A stretch of DNA of 64,000 nucleotides from Podospora pseudoanserina. Lineage: Eukaryota; Ascomycota; Sordariomycetes; Sordariales; Podosporaceae. Position 1 is the stretch's first letter. Every line of letters begins with the position of its first letter. The stretch covers positions 868,001 through 932,000 of the forward strand of contig NW_026946672.1 in assembly GCF_035222485.1 (NCBI RefSeq), written 5' to 3'. The notes under the pieces were generated by a model. It made no database searches, had not been told where the DNA came from, and was given only the letters and a program-made list of their open reading frames with translations. Positions 8,796 through 21,716 of this stretch are shown piece by piece. The translations under genes and the position numbers were made by a program.

Positions 8796-11727
8796 ATGTC
8801 AACCTATACACCGTCATCAACATCCCCTGATGGACCCTCAGAGCCGCCGCCAACAGCTAGTGGTAGCGGGACGGGAGCAACAGCAGCTCACGAGCCGTTG
8901 GCTTGTGTGAGTTGTCGGACAAGGAAGCTGAAATGTAAGGCCACCCTACACGCCGTATAAGCCATCTATACGGGCCAATTGCTGACTCGAGCACAGGTGA
9001 TCGTAGAAAGCCGAATTGCACCAGGTGTGCTCGAAGTGGTGGCGAGTGTCACTACCCGGAGTCTCGGAGGAAACCAGCGTTTAAGCGAAGGAATGTTAGA
9101 GAGTTGGAAGAGAGACTAGGTATGTACGCTTCTACCCCTTGGAGTTCTGGCGCTGACAATTTCTGTAGCACAGGTGGAAGGTCTCTTGAAGAATGTCAGC
9201 AGGCGGCGAACCAGCCGGGAAGCCGGGCCTAGCACAACGTCTGGTTCTCTAGAACCGTCACGGCAGCCATCTCAAGAATCATCCCCTCTAGCTGGTCTAG
9301 AGGCCGATGCTTCTCAGATCAATCTTGAGGACTTATTTGCAGATCCAACTTTCCAAGATCCATCATGGTTTTCACCACCACCACCTCCTCCCCCAGATGG
9401 ATTTTCGTCCACAGCCAACAACCCTCCGCCATGGGACCTGTTTGGTTTGGGTCAGTTTGAGAGCTTGCCCCCGTGGGAAATGATTGAGGAATTGTAAGTG
9501 CGGGGGTGGTAGGCGAATGTTGGAGGAAACATGTACTGATAGAGATAGGCATGATTTATTCTTCTCAATCCACTACTCATTTCTGCCCATTATTCACAAG
9601 GACGGGTATCTGGCTGCTTTTCACCGGCCGCCTCATATGCGACCTCCCATGTGTCTTCAGTATTCCATCTGGACTATGGCAGCGGATGGCCATCCCAAGT
9701 ATGGGTGTTATCACGAGGCTTTGTACCGTCGAGCTCGGCAGTACTTGGAGGCGGATGAACTCAAGGTTCGTCACAATATCGTCGCTACCACGCAATCAAC
9801 GGGCACTAACCTTTTGCAGGGGCATGGAGAGCATTTCATCACGGTATCTCACGCTCAAGCCTGGGCCCTGATCGCCGCCGATGAGGCCAGGAGAATGCTT
9901 TTCACCCGGGCAGCATTGAGCTCCGCTCGATGCGTTCGAATTGTCGGCATGATGGGCCTCCACCGGCTCGACAGCACAGCCGCCGACGAAGAACACCCTA
10001 TCGCTCCCATGATCCCCCCTCCTAAAGGCTGGGTCGAACTGGAAGAACGCCGACGTCTATTCTGGGGCGCCTTCTGCATCGACAGCTACGCCGGCATCAG
10101 CACTGGCTGGCCAACCCTCATCGACACCACCCAAGTCACCACCCACCTCCCCGCCTCCGAGGACGCCTTCACCAAAGGCCAAGAGGAAAAGTCCACCTCC
10201 CTCCAGTCCCTCTTCAACGGCTTCAACTACTCCACCTACGGCGGCAACGTCGTCATCTGCCACATCTTCAACCAAATCATGAAGCACGCCCACTGCCCCA
10301 TGCCCTCCGACCGCCCCGACGATTTAGAGTCCGGCCCCTTCTGGCAACGCCACCGCGAACTCGACACCTTGCTATCCAGCGCCTTCATGTTCCTCCCCGA
10401 CCGCCTCCGCCTCCCAAAGAACATCACCGACCCGGTCGCAATCCAAACAAACATGAACCTCCACGCCGCCGTCATCTGCCTCCACAACACCGCCTACGAA
10501 AAAGCAGACAAGCTCCCCTCCTTACCTGCGTCCGTCAAACAAGACAGCCGCACCCGCTCCCTCATGGCAGCAGGCGAAATAGTAAACATCCTCAAGCTAA
10601 GCCACAACATGAAGACGGGGTATAAATCCCCGCTGATGGCCCTCTCGTTGTACTGCGCGGCGTCGGTGTACGTCTCCGTCGCCGCCGCCAAAGACACCAC
10701 CACCCCCACCAACCCCCCGTCACCATCCTTCCTCTCCTCGGTCAACACCAACCTTGAGACTCTCCTCAAATCGATGGAGGCGATTTCAAAGCTGCATTAC
10801 ATCACGAGGGCGTATCTAAATCAGATACTTCTTGACATCGACCGCTCGGGGGTATCTCTGTCATTTCCACTTTCGGAGTATTTGAGCAAGGAATCTCACC
10901 CGTGTGAGCACGGGATTCCAATCGTGGCTCGCACTTCGGGACACAGACAGACGAGGCTGCCAGTTCCGTTTTCTACACCGGGGGGGCAGCAGCAGAGGGT
11001 GATGGTTCCGGGGGTGTTTGCTGAGAGAAACTTTGGTGGTGGGAACATCCACCCCGGCGCGGGGATATCCTCTGGTTTGTCCTCCATGGTGAGCGGGATG
11101 GTGGCTGGGTGTGGACTGCAGGTTTTGACGGAGGATGGGGTGAGGAAGCAACCGGAACAACAGCAGGGGCAGTTTGTGGATGCTTTTCACCCTTGTGATA
11201 ACCCGCCTTATGCTAGAGGGCAGGCGAACACCGCTAGGGGCGCCACGGGGGAGAGGGTGATGATGTTTGGGTTTCGGGGTGGGAGGGAGGAAATGGTAGG
11301 TCTGCAGGAGTTGCCTTTTAGGTTGGGGATGCAGACTGGGCTTGTGGGGGCGGGGGCTGGGTTGGGGTTTGAGATGGGGATGGCTGGAGGAGGGACGGGG
11401 AAGGAAAAGGATGGGGATGTACTACTGCATTTTCCGCCGGGGAATGTGGGAGGTGTTTCGGGGGAGGGAAATCACGGCCAAGGTGGTGGTGGTAAAGGGA
11501 AAGAAGATGGGAATGCGATGGATATTTTTGATGAGTTTCAAGATTTGGGAGAGGGGACGGGTGGCGGGGGGGATGGTGATTGGGGCATGTTGGATCCTAC
11601 CGACACTTTTTACTCACTGTTGTATAATGATGGGGCCAACACTGACAATAATGGGGGAGGAGATGATAATTGTGGGAATATGTGGTCGGTGAATGATTTT
11701 ACTGGGATGTGGGGTGGTCCTCGATAG
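8796..11727 (+). CDS. Zn2Cys6 transcription factor with fungal_trans domain
   Basis: Five exons (8796-8934, 8997-9119, 9169-9493, 9549-9765, 9820-11727) give 903 residues. The GAL4-type zinc cluster has cysteines at 37, 40, 47, 54, 57 and 64 with canonical spacing and is split by the first intron inside the third cysteine codon. A short coiled coil follows (ELEERLAQVEGLLK), which suggests dimer binding. The central fungal-specific activator domain runs from about 195 to 520 (HYSFLPIIHKDGYLAAFH, RRRLFWGAFCIDSYAGIS). The C-terminal 250 residues are Gly-rich and low in complexity. The fourth intron (54 bases) leaves the frame open if retained. The target genes are unknown; kinship to plant-biomass regulators is possible because the dehydrogenase gene lies 6 kb away, but the sequence alone does not show it. 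Confidence 0.92.
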
Positions 11728-12498
11728 AAATGGGCTTGGGTGATAGAATGGCTTGTATATCGGCGCGGGTGAGATTCTATTTCTTTGTTTCGTCATGGGC
11801 ATGGCTTTGCGAAATCTATATGGATGGGCTTGGAATGTCATGGGACAGGACTTTGAACAAGGGATTGGCATGGGTAGAAAGATCTCACCTGATTGTATAT
11901 TATGGGCATCGGATATGAGACAAGGCATTGGGATGGGATGGGTACATCGCTAGGCTAAGGCAGGACGGACATACAAGGGGTGCAAGAAAATCTCCAAGAA
12001 GGATTGTACGATACATGTACATTATCAGCAAGGTTGGGATAGGTTGGAAGACTTCCCTGCTCATTTAGATAGCATTCATCATCATGAGAGAAGAGCTCCT
12101 CGCTCTGCAAGTTTAACATCAAAGATTGTTTAGATTGATCTGCAATACCTACCAAGTTGTGCAATAAATTGACGATAGCAACGCAGCATATGCGGTATAC
12201 AAAGGACATGCCCTCCAACGAAAAGGGGGTGGCAAATTCCAATATTTCACAAACAAACAAGTACACCATGATGCCACCCAACTCCAAAATCATTTCCAAT
12301 CTATCTGTATACAAAAAAGGCCATGCATGTCATTATATCTATCGTTTTGATAATTAGGACGTATAAAAGCTAGGGTTGCCCCTAACTTGGGACGTCGGGG
12401 ATCATTGGCAGCATAACAAGTCACCATTTTCCCCCGCCATCCCTCCTCTTGTCGTACACAGCTTTTTCACCTCATTAACACCGACACGCTGGGCCACC
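11728..12498. other. Convergent intergenic region
   Basis: It holds the 3' ends of the C6 factor (+) and CBR1 (-). I see no further gene or repeat in these 770 bases. Confidence 0.5.
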
Positions 12499-13600
12499 TT
12501 AGAAAGCAAAGATCTGGTCCTCGAGCTTGCTGACGGGTCTGGCCTTCTTGAAGCCAAGAGCCTCGGCAGTCTTCTTGAGGCCGCTGACCATGGGAGGGGG
12601 GCCGCAGAGAAGAAGCTTGACATCCTCGGCGGGCTTGGGGAGCCATTTCTGTATAAACCGTTAGCAATTGTTCTTTTTTAGAACGAGTAGAGAAAAAACC
12701 CACGGTGATCATGTCGCCGGTAACATAGCCAACACCGCCCTGCCAGTCCGCAGGGGGCTTGTCTAAAACATAGTGCACGCGGATGCCATTGTCCTCCTTG
12801 GTGAGCGCGTCGAGGTCCTCCTTGAGCAGAATGTCCTCCTTGGTGACGTTGGCAAAGATGAGATCGACCTGGGTGATGTCGCCAGCCTTGCGGCCGCGGA
12901 CAATGGCGCGGATGACCTGGAGCATGGGGGTGATACCAGTACCGCCGGCGATCATGCCAAAGTGACGGACCATGTTGGGAGTGTAGACGAAAGCGCCCTT
13001 GGGGCCCTTGACGCGGATGGTCTGGCCAACGGCAAGACCGGCCATGTGCTTGGAGATGTTACCGGTAGGGTAGGACTTGATGAGGAGATCGAAGTAGCCG
13101 GGCTGGTGGTCACCAGAGACGGGGGTGTAGGAGCGGACGATTTCCTTGGTGGTGCCATCGGGCTGGGGGAGATGGGCGCCGATCGAGATGTGCTGGCCGA
13201 TGGGGAGGCCGAGGATATCGGATGGGTTGGGGAGAGCGAAGCGGTAGCTACAGGGCGTTGGTTAGTTGGTGGCCGTTGATGCCGGCGGGGCAGGAAGTGG
13301 CTTACATGGCTACATTGTGGGAGATGATGGTCTTCTCCTTGAGCTCAAACTCCTGGAAGGCATCTGGCTTGAGGACCTTCTTGGGCTCTGCATGGACGTT
13401 AGCTAACGCTCCCTAGGAATGGCCAGAGTGTTCCAATGCGACATACGGGTCCGGATGAACTTGATGGCGCCGAGGGCAATGGCGACGAGCACGGCGTAGT
13501 GCAGGAACTCGCGCTTCAGAATGGCGGTGCCGAGCACGATGAGACCGGCCGGGATGTATATCTCGTCGACATACTTCTTCGCAAGCAGAGAGTCGGACAT
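12499..13600 (-). CDS. CBR1: NADH-cytochrome b5 reductase
   Basis: Exons, in transcription order, are 13447-13600, 13306-13387, 12704-13247 and 12499-12648, giving 309 residues. The enzyme moves electrons from NADH through FAD to cytochrome b5 for sterol and fatty-acid desaturation and related reactions. It is anchored by an N-terminal hydrophobic segment (about 15-50) in the outer mitochondrial or ER membrane. Visible motifs are the FAD-binding RSYTPVS at 117-123, the NADH-binding GGTGITPM at 180-187 and CGPPPM at 275-280, and the family C-terminus KLEDQIFAF. All three introns have GT-AG ends with good branch sites and join without frame change. The length equals that of Cbr1 proteins; the related Mcr1 type has a mitochondrial presequence that is absent here. 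Confidence 0.95.
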
Positions 13601-14061
13601 GTTGGGCGATTCGGCTGTGTCGATCTGTCTGGCCGTGGACGACAGAAGGCGAGGAGAGGATCTAGAGAGGTGACGCACGAGGTGAGTCCGTCCGCAACCG
13701 CCGAAAAAAAAAAAAAAAGGATCAAGACGGGGAGCCGTCAACTGAAAAATGATTTCTCGAGCGTCGAGCGGAACGGGGGTGGGAGACTGAAAGTGGGCCG
13801 ATTTGGCGCGGGCTGGACCGATTCTGCCCGGGGAGTGGCTTCTGAAAACCGGGGCCCCACCAAATCTACAGCGATGGTGCCGCCTGTGGTTCAACAATTC
13901 TGGTACCCCCCGGCTGGTTGACACCTTGTTGGCATCTTGGCAGCGTCGTCGCGTCTTGACGGGGCAGTGACAAAAAGTGACAGGCCAGCTATACTATCTG
14001 ATAGTAGCGATAGCACCGAGTCCTCCGATGGGCGGACGCCATTGTTTAGGAAGGTGAAGCA
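13601..14061. promoter_or_regulatory. Bidirectional promoter region CBR1 / GIG1-like
   Basis: The two start codons face away from each other and are 461 bases apart, so both promoters must lie here. A run of 15 A near 13706 sits in the CBR1 leader (a U run on its mRNA strand). No specific factor site is claimed. Confidence 0.45.
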
Positions 14062-14990
14062 ATGCTTCGTCCGACGCACAACATCAAGGGTCTGCATCTC
14101 CTCAGACAGCGCCTCTCAACACCCGGCCCGTCCTTGGCTCCCGCTCAGCGTGCCATTGTCGAACAAGCTTCAACTTCCTTCGCCAGACGATTTAGCGGTG
14201 GAACCTTGAAGAAGCCCCAGAGGCAACCCCACCATCGCGGCACAGGTGCAACAAGAGATTTACCGGGTAAACACATCCCAGCCATGGGCGAGAATACCGA
14301 TACTCTGGCCCAGGTCGACGCTCCCTTTCCCCTGACAGAGGTCGACAAATGGGTGCTCTCACAGACCGACGAAGAGTTCAAATGCCATGACTGGGACGAG
14401 TTATGTGTGATCCTTCGTACGGCTTGCCCATACTGCTCATCTATTTGGTGCCCTGGAACTACTCATCTAACACATGCTCAGAGAACAACGATCTCCATCT
14501 TCTCAAGAGAAAGCCATCCGATCTTCGGCGGTACATCAAGTGGACTACCGAGACAAAAGCCGAGTATGGCAACATAACCAACTTTCTCATTACCCATCGG
14601 CTCCCCAAGGCCTGGGGCAAACCACCCTTCACTCCAGCTTCCAGTATCCCGTTTGAGAACCCATCCGACTACCGCGTTCTCATGAATGACTGGCCCTACG
14701 GCTTCGCTCCAGGCATATCTCACATCGTTGTCTGGACACGCACTCCCATTGCCACAGATGACACCGTCGGAGACATGACGCATCAAAGCAGGAAGATCGT
14801 GGCCGATTTCATCAAGAGATTCTTCGTAGACCGGCTCGGACCGGGAGGCGAGAAAAAGGTGATTTGGTTCAAGAATTGGGTGGCCCTTCAGAGTGTGCGG
14901 ACAGTCGATCATGTCCACGTGTTGGTGAGGGATGTAGAGCCGCAGGTGCTGGAGGAGTGGTCAAGGGAGCTCGAATGCCACAAGGCATAA
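14062..14990 (+). CDS. GIG1: N-acetylglucosamine-induced protein 1 family (DUF3605)
   Basis: Exons 14062-14416 and 14482-14990 give 287 residues. The DUF3605 hallmarks are clear: KRKPSDLRRYIKW near 128-140 and DWPYGFAPGISHIVVW in the middle. The Candida relative is induced by N-acetylglucosamine and affects chitin metabolism; its biochemical activity is not established. The first ~60 residues before the domain are rich in Arg, Ser and Ala with few acidic residues (MLRPTHNIKGLHLLRQRL), which resembles a mitochondrial presequence. An in-frame ATG at 14284 would give a shorter protein without it. The intron donor GTACGG and acceptor restore the frame (ILQNNDLHLL). The stop lies only 29 bases from the SND2 stop on the other strand. 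Confidence 0.85.
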
Positions 14991-15019
14991 GTATATAATA
15001 GAAGTTTCGTCGAGTCGAA

Positions 15020-15505
15020 TTAAGCTGCCGCCCGCCGTTGCTTGCGGTTGCCTACAGCAGGTGCACCGGCATCCGCGCTTCCACCTAGTTGAGCCATTTG
15101 CCTAGCAGCACCAAACATGCCATAGCCCTTGTAGAGCCCATAAGCGGGCACGATAGTCCATAGGAACCAAGCCCAGTTTCCGAAAAGAGCCACGAGAATG
15201 GCGGCGGCCCAAGTCACCCAGACTACGTCGAACATGTACTCGGTGAGTCCAGCAGCCGCAAGATCCTCTCCGGATGACTTGAGAGCCTTGGTGGAGGGGT
15301 CGTATGTCGGACGGCCCGACTTTTCCAAGATGAACTGACAGACAAAGCTGGGAAGCGAGAGGACGAACCAGGTCAGAAGGGACCGTGACCTGAAGATGAA
15401 ATTGAGCAGCAGGAAGAGGCCATTGACGATGAGTGAGCCGAGATGGAGGTTGTTGAGCGTTGCCACATTGGACTTGGCTCTATCTTTGCGTGCCTTTTGA
15501 GCCAT
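15020..15505 (-). CDS. SND2: SND2 / TMEM208-type ER targeting factor
   Basis: This single-exon gene encodes 161 residues, the usual size for the TMEM208/SND2 (DUF788) family. In yeast, Snd2 works with Snd1 and Snd3 in a route that sends proteins with internal transmembrane segments to the ER membrane. The N-terminus has the family's basic start (MAQKARKDRAKSN), followed by hydrophobic segments near 25-45, 48-65, 97-115 and 117-130, and a basic tail (NRKQRRAAA). The start ATG at 15505 fits the family N-terminus. Confidence 0.9.
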   Translation of the reverse strand: MAQKARKDRAKSNVATLNNLHLGSLIVNGLFLLLNFIFRSRSLLTWFVLSLPSFVCQFILEKSGRPTYDPSTKALKSSGEDLAAAGLTEYMFDVVWVTWAAAILVALFGNWAWFLWTIVPAYGLYKGYGMFGAARQMAQLGGSADAGAPAVGNRKQRRAAA

Positions 15506-16858
15506 GGTGAGATGCTGTGGTAGTCCAGGCTGAGTTGTCGAATTGGCGTGAGATGTCGTTGGCGGTCGACGGTTGAGGAAAGATGTTGAAGTGGGTTTAA
15601 GCTCGAGCTAATGCCATTCGTGGCCGATTGCAGGACCCCTGGATGGACCCACACAAAATGAAGTGGCTTGATTCTACACGAAAACTGCAATGAATATTCG
15701 AAGAAAAGCGTTCATTTACATTTCAAGACATATGTGGTCTTTTTGGGGAAATGCAAGAGACACACGGCAGCACTTTATGAGCGGTTAACGCTATGTAAGA
15801 CCGCGCTCGTCGAAAGAAGCAGCTTCGACGTTGGAAATCACCATGAACGACTTTCAGGGACCTATGACGGCATCGTGTGGCTAGTTTGGCCCTTGCACGC
15901 GACCTCGAAGTACCAGAGCAAGAATCTTAGCCAACTATGCATTTTCATGAAATTTGCTAGGCATAATTATTGGAGACCAACGGCTATAGCCAATTGACTC
16001 TGTAGTATTTTTACTTGCTCACAGTCGATAATGAATATGCATGCGGCGTGGAGGGGCTGGGAATGTGCAGAAGACATTGACAGCGGTTATGTTGTGGCTG
16101 GGCACGGGTGGCTAGAGAGGAGAGAACCCACCGGAAAGGTTGGGTTGCCCGGCAGGTCCAACCGCTGACGGCGCGTAGCCAATGAAGGCTGGTTGCCGCG
16201 CCCACCACAACATCGCGAGACCCCCCATTCACTTTCTCGTGGTGCTTCCCTCGAGTTCACAAGCACAAGCAGGGTTGAGAAGACCAGCTTGGGGCTGGAT
16301 GTGCTGGATGACGACAAGCAGCTCTTCATCATTCGAGCCACCGCCTTCCCTTTACGTTTTTGGAAGCCATGCTCTCGGGGGTCCCGATAGAATTTGACGA
16401 CAGTCCCAGGTTGTTACGTCTTGCGGGCCCGCCATTGTTGCCTTGTTTTTTTTCTATTGCTCTGCGTCGCCATCACTAACCACACTTCGACACCGCACGA
16501 AGCTGGCGACGCTCTTTGGCTCGACATCAGGTATTCGATTATCTGTCGCGATACTCTTAGGAGGCCAATAATCTTTTACTTAATCACAACAGCTGCATCG
16601 ACCATCTCTTTCCCGACGCCGCCCTCCCTGCCTATCCATCAAAACACACCCCTCCAACGATTCTTTGTCGCCCACCCCTGGAAAACGTTTACGACCAGCC
16701 TCTCGTTTGACCACCCGATCAAGGCTGCTTCATTCCACCAAGGTGCATCGACGAGGAGCAACGTTGTTTCTTGCGATTCCATGGATCAACATAGCCGATA
16801 GCATCCCTCAATACTACCAGGTCGCATACCCCTATTCGGCGTCGCTGATCCTCACACG
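15506..16858. other. Divergent intergenic region SND2 / APC3
   Basis: The region carries both promoters and probably a long APC3 leader with several upstream ATGs. Several short frames occur but none has a recognisable product. A small untranslated-region intron cannot be excluded. Confidence 0.4.
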
Positions 16859-19364
16859 ATGGCACCTAATAGCGCCACGGTCGCCGCATTGCTAAGGCAA
16901 ACAGTTCACTATCATCTTGACAACTTTGCCTATGACAGCGCCATATTCTTCGCCGAACGCCTGCAGGCCTACGACCCACGCTCCTCCGAATCAGCCTATC
17001 TACTATCCCTCTGCCATTTTCGCCTTGGCGATTCCAGATCGGCCTATGAAATCAGCAAGCCACCAGGCTTTCGAGGTGTACACTTGGGATGTGCCTTTAT
17101 ATTTGCGCAGGCCTGTTTTGACCTGGAGAAATACAAGGATGGAATCACAGCTCTGGAGAAGGCGAGGGCACTGTGGGCTACTAAATGCAGCATCGGAAAA
17201 CACAGCGCTTCATCAAGATCTCCCTATCCTGACGCCGCGGCGTGCAGCTGTCTTTTAGGAAAGCTATATCGAGCATTGGACGACAAGAAGAAAGCGGTAC
17301 CATGCTTCGAGGAAGCGTTGAAAGCCAACCCTTTGATGTGGGATGCCTTTACCGCGCTTTGCGATATGGGGGTCAACGTCAGGATACCAAATGTTTTCAG
17401 GTTTAATGAGCCGTTTGCGCGCAACTTCGACTTAGAAAACAGCACAGCAAGCGAACCGAACGGCCCCGAGCCCCTCCAAAGGAAGGCTGGCATGCAATCA
17501 GCCAGCGAGAGTGATCCATTTGACGCCCCCCGTCCTGCAACGTACCATATGGACCCTTCCAGAAACGACTTATTTACCGAACCTGCCCCTAATGACTTGA
17601 TGGCCAAGTTTGCTGCGGCGCACTCGAGGTACAATGGCAATCAAGGAAGCAGGAATGGATCGGACGGAATGGAAACCCCAACTGGCTCTGCGCCAGTTGG
17701 TGCTCCTGAGCCTCAGGTATCACGATTAGGACACCCGTCGGAACCACCACAGGCACCAAACCGTCGGACCCGTGGTGCCCAAGCAGTGGAACCTGCCATC
17801 TTCGAACCTCCACCAAGACTTGGTGGTTACCGTTTGGGTTCAAAGAGAAGAGAAAGAACCCAAGAACAAGCAGCAGATCCATCCACAGATAATTGGTCCA
17901 AACCTACCGCGATTTCATCAGTGACCGATAGAAAACGCACAGCATCGGGGCATCCAGTACAGCCACGTCCAGCCAATGGTGAGGAGCCACGGAGGAGTGC
18001 GAGATTGAATGTGCTGCCGAGACCACCTGCGTCGAGGGCGAACGCTGGTGCTACGGCTCTGGGGACGACGGCTACCCGAGAACTGAGGAAGGCTAGACCC
18101 CCTATTTCTAGGATAGGCCGCCCAGGGGCAGCCGTGGTTGGCAGAGTTGTTAGTGGCAATCGGAAGCCTATTGAGGAAAATGGAATGGATGTCGATCAGG
18201 CCGAAGCTCCGCGGTTTAAGGAACCGCCACCGATGATGCAAGCGCCACCGCCCAAGATGACGCTTGTTGAACCTGAGCCGGTCAAGATTGACGAAGCACT
18301 GAGATGGATTCTAGAGCTCTTGAAAAAGATGGCCACTGGATACCTCCTCTCATCACAATTCCGCTGCAAAGACGCGTTGGCGGCGTTTTTGTCGCTCCCT
18401 CGCAGCCACCAAGACACGCCATGGGTGTTGGCCCGGATGGGCAGGGCGCAATATGAGCAGGCAAATTATGCTGAAGCCGAAAAGCTATTCAGACGCCTCC
18501 GAATGCTAGCCCCTACTCGCCACGAGGACATGGAGGTATACTCAACAGTCCTCTGGCATCTCAGGAAGGAGACTGATCTATCGTTCCTGGCACACGAACT
18601 CGTCGACGCCGTATGGGATTCACCCTATGCCTGGTGCGCCTTGGGCAATGCGTGGTCCCTTGCTTGCGATCACGAGCAGGCGCTGCGTTGTTTCAAGCGT
18701 GCGATTCAGCTACATCCCAAATTCGCCTACGCGTACACACTCCAAGGACACGAGCACGTAGAGAATGAGGAATATGACAAGGCCCTTACGGCATATCGAC
18801 AGGCTATTTCAGCCGACAAGCGGCATTACAATGCCTACTACGGAATCGGGAAAGTGTTTGAAAAGTTGGGCAATTGGGACAAGGCGCTGAGTCATTACAA
18901 GGCAGCTTTGGTTATCCACCCAGACCACGCTGTCTTGATTTGTTGCGTGGGAACTGTGCTGCAACGGCAGAAGCAGATCGGCCAGGCGCTTCCTTACTTC
19001 TCTCGGGCCGTCGAGCTGGCGCCACGGGCACCTGAGATCCGACACAAAAAAGCCCGGGCTCTCATGGCGACTGGTCAGTTCGAAGAAGCGCAGCAGGAGC
19101 TTTTGGTTCTGCGAGATCTTGCGCCGGACAAGGCGCAAGTACACTTTTTGCTTGGCAAACTGTCCAAGTTGCTCGGAGACAAGAAGTTGGCAGTGCGCCA
19201 CTTCACCATTGCTCTGAGTCTAGATCCCAAGGTAAATTCTCTCCCAATCGTGCATTACTGAGAGCATGACACTGACAAATTTATTGCAGGCGAGTTCACA
19301 AATCAAACAGGAGATCGAGGGCCTGGAAGATGATGATTGCATAGAGGACTCGATGGTGCATTGA
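16859..19364 (+). CDS. CDC27: Anaphase-promoting complex subunit 3 (Cdc27/BimA)
   Basis: Exons 16859-19231 and 19290-19364 give 815 residues. APC3 is a TPR scaffold of the anaphase-promoting complex, the ubiquitin ligase that ends mitosis; its TPR superhelix receives the C-terminal IR tails of Cdc20/Cdh1 and Apc10. The N-terminal TPR dimerisation domain spans about 1-180 (LLRQTVHYHLDNFAYDSAI; FEEALKANPLMWDAF). A disordered Pro/Ser/Arg-rich linker runs from 190 to 470. The C-terminal TPR array occupies about 480-790 (AWCALGNAWSLACDHEQAL; AYTLQGHEHVENEEYDKA). The last exon adds 24 acidic residues (IEGLEDDDCIEDSMVH), a typical fungal APC3 tail, and confirms the intron at 19232-19289, without which the protein ends in intron sequence. 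Confidence 0.95.
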
Positions 19365-20644
19365 GTCTCACGAGTATTATGATGACGTTGGAACATGAAG
19401 TTATCCTGTCCTCCGAATCGAACGAAATATTGATGGAGTATCCAGTCCACCTCGTGAGCGTGTGGAAGTCAACTGGAGCTCAGGGCAAGAGGAGTGAGTG
19501 TCTTCCCAAGGGTGGAGCGACTGTACAGGAGGCATCGGTTTTTTCTTTCTTCATCACAGCAGGTCGGCATTGTTTTGCATGGCAATGGCGTTTCTGGCGG
19601 GCACAAGGTGTGTATCACCCAGGGTCGGGCTGGGCCTTTGGTTTTTTGTATGAGTAGTTCAGCATGCATTGTCCGGCATGTATAGGATGGAGTTGGCGGA
19701 CATTAACAACACAACAAGCAAGACGGAAGGGCGGACTGGGAAATGGGCTGTAGAAAGGGTAGGGTGTACAAAAATGGATCATAATACAGGCATTAGGTTG
19801 GCTGACCTGACTGCCAGCTTGAAGATGGCAACCAGCGTGTCCTTCTATCCGAGATCACTTCGTGATGTGACGCGCGAGTACGTTGGTACCTCAAAAGTGG
19901 AAGACTCGGTTGAGGAGTCTAGCCGGCTGATTTGACAAAGTGTTGCCTCGCAGAGATGGAGCTGATGGACACCCTGTGGAAAATACAAATATGCAGCAGG
20001 CACCCGTTTTCCAGACTTCCTCCCCTCTTTCTCTCTGTTCTTCATCAGTGTCGCGTTTTATGTTGGATCCGAAAAAGGAAATTTCAGATAATGGGGGGAG
20101 CACCCAACCCATGCACGGACCACCGCTGCATTGATTTTCTGGCTGATCTCGTTCTGATCCAAGGGGGAAAGAAGGGAAAGCACGGACCATTTTTTGGCTC
20201 CAAAACGCATTGGCCGCAACCAAGCGTACCCAACGGCAACAAAAAGTTGGAATCACAGCGCGCATTTTTCTGGCAGCGATTGCGCCGCCAATTCACGGCT
20301 GGGTTTTGCACATCAAAAGTGGGCGATTTTTTCCCTTTACCCAAAAAATCTGGCCACACACCCCCCTGTCTCCCAACCTGAAAAAGGTTTAGTGCCCTTT
20401 TTTTGTGTCTGCTGCGCAAAGTGAATCAGTGATTGTGAGGTGCTCCCGTGTGTGGTTCCCCGCCTGCGGCCTTGGAAGTTACCTGCTGTATTTATTTCCC
20501 AACTCTCCCTCTCTCTCACTTTTGCCAACTTCTCACTTTACTGCTTCATCCATCAATCGCTGTTAGTATCGTCGATTTACTTATCGTCGATTTCTTCATC
20601 AACAAGTATCCATCTCAACTACTTTTAAACAAACCTTCATCAAG
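19365..20644. other. Intergenic region upstream of histone H4
   Basis: It holds the APC3 3' UTR and the H4 promoter. The last 250 bases are pyrimidine-rich with an A-rich end just before the H4 ATG, as expected for a strongly expressed histone gene. Short frames in both directions look random. Confidence 0.45.
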
Positions 20645-21321
<677 letters not shown>

Positions 21322-21716
21322 ACACCTCCGCCGATTACCTATTGATAATCAAAGCGTGTTTTCTCTTTATTCGCGGTCGGTTTTTTCACAACATATTTGG
21401 CATGATGGACACACAACCAGATCAGGGATGGTGGTTATAAGCTCTGTGTTTTTTGTTCAGGCTGGCGTTTATGGAATACTCGGGAGGGAGGGGGGAAACA
21501 TTCATGGCGATGAATGATTTGCAATACCAGGCAGAAGAACGAATGAACATAATACCCTACTTTTGTGTTTAGAGCTGAAATGTGATGTGATGTGATGATA
21601 TTATGGTGTTTTTGGGTATCTAACAACCCTGTCCTCCAACAACGAACGTGTGTGTGATCATTCGCATCTTGAGGGTATCTGACTGTCCTCTTCTACCGAC
21701 GCGTGATCCTCACTGT
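21322..21716. other. Convergent intergenic region H4 / TRS20
   Basis: These 395 bases hold the 3' ends of both genes. I see no other feature. Confidence 0.5.
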
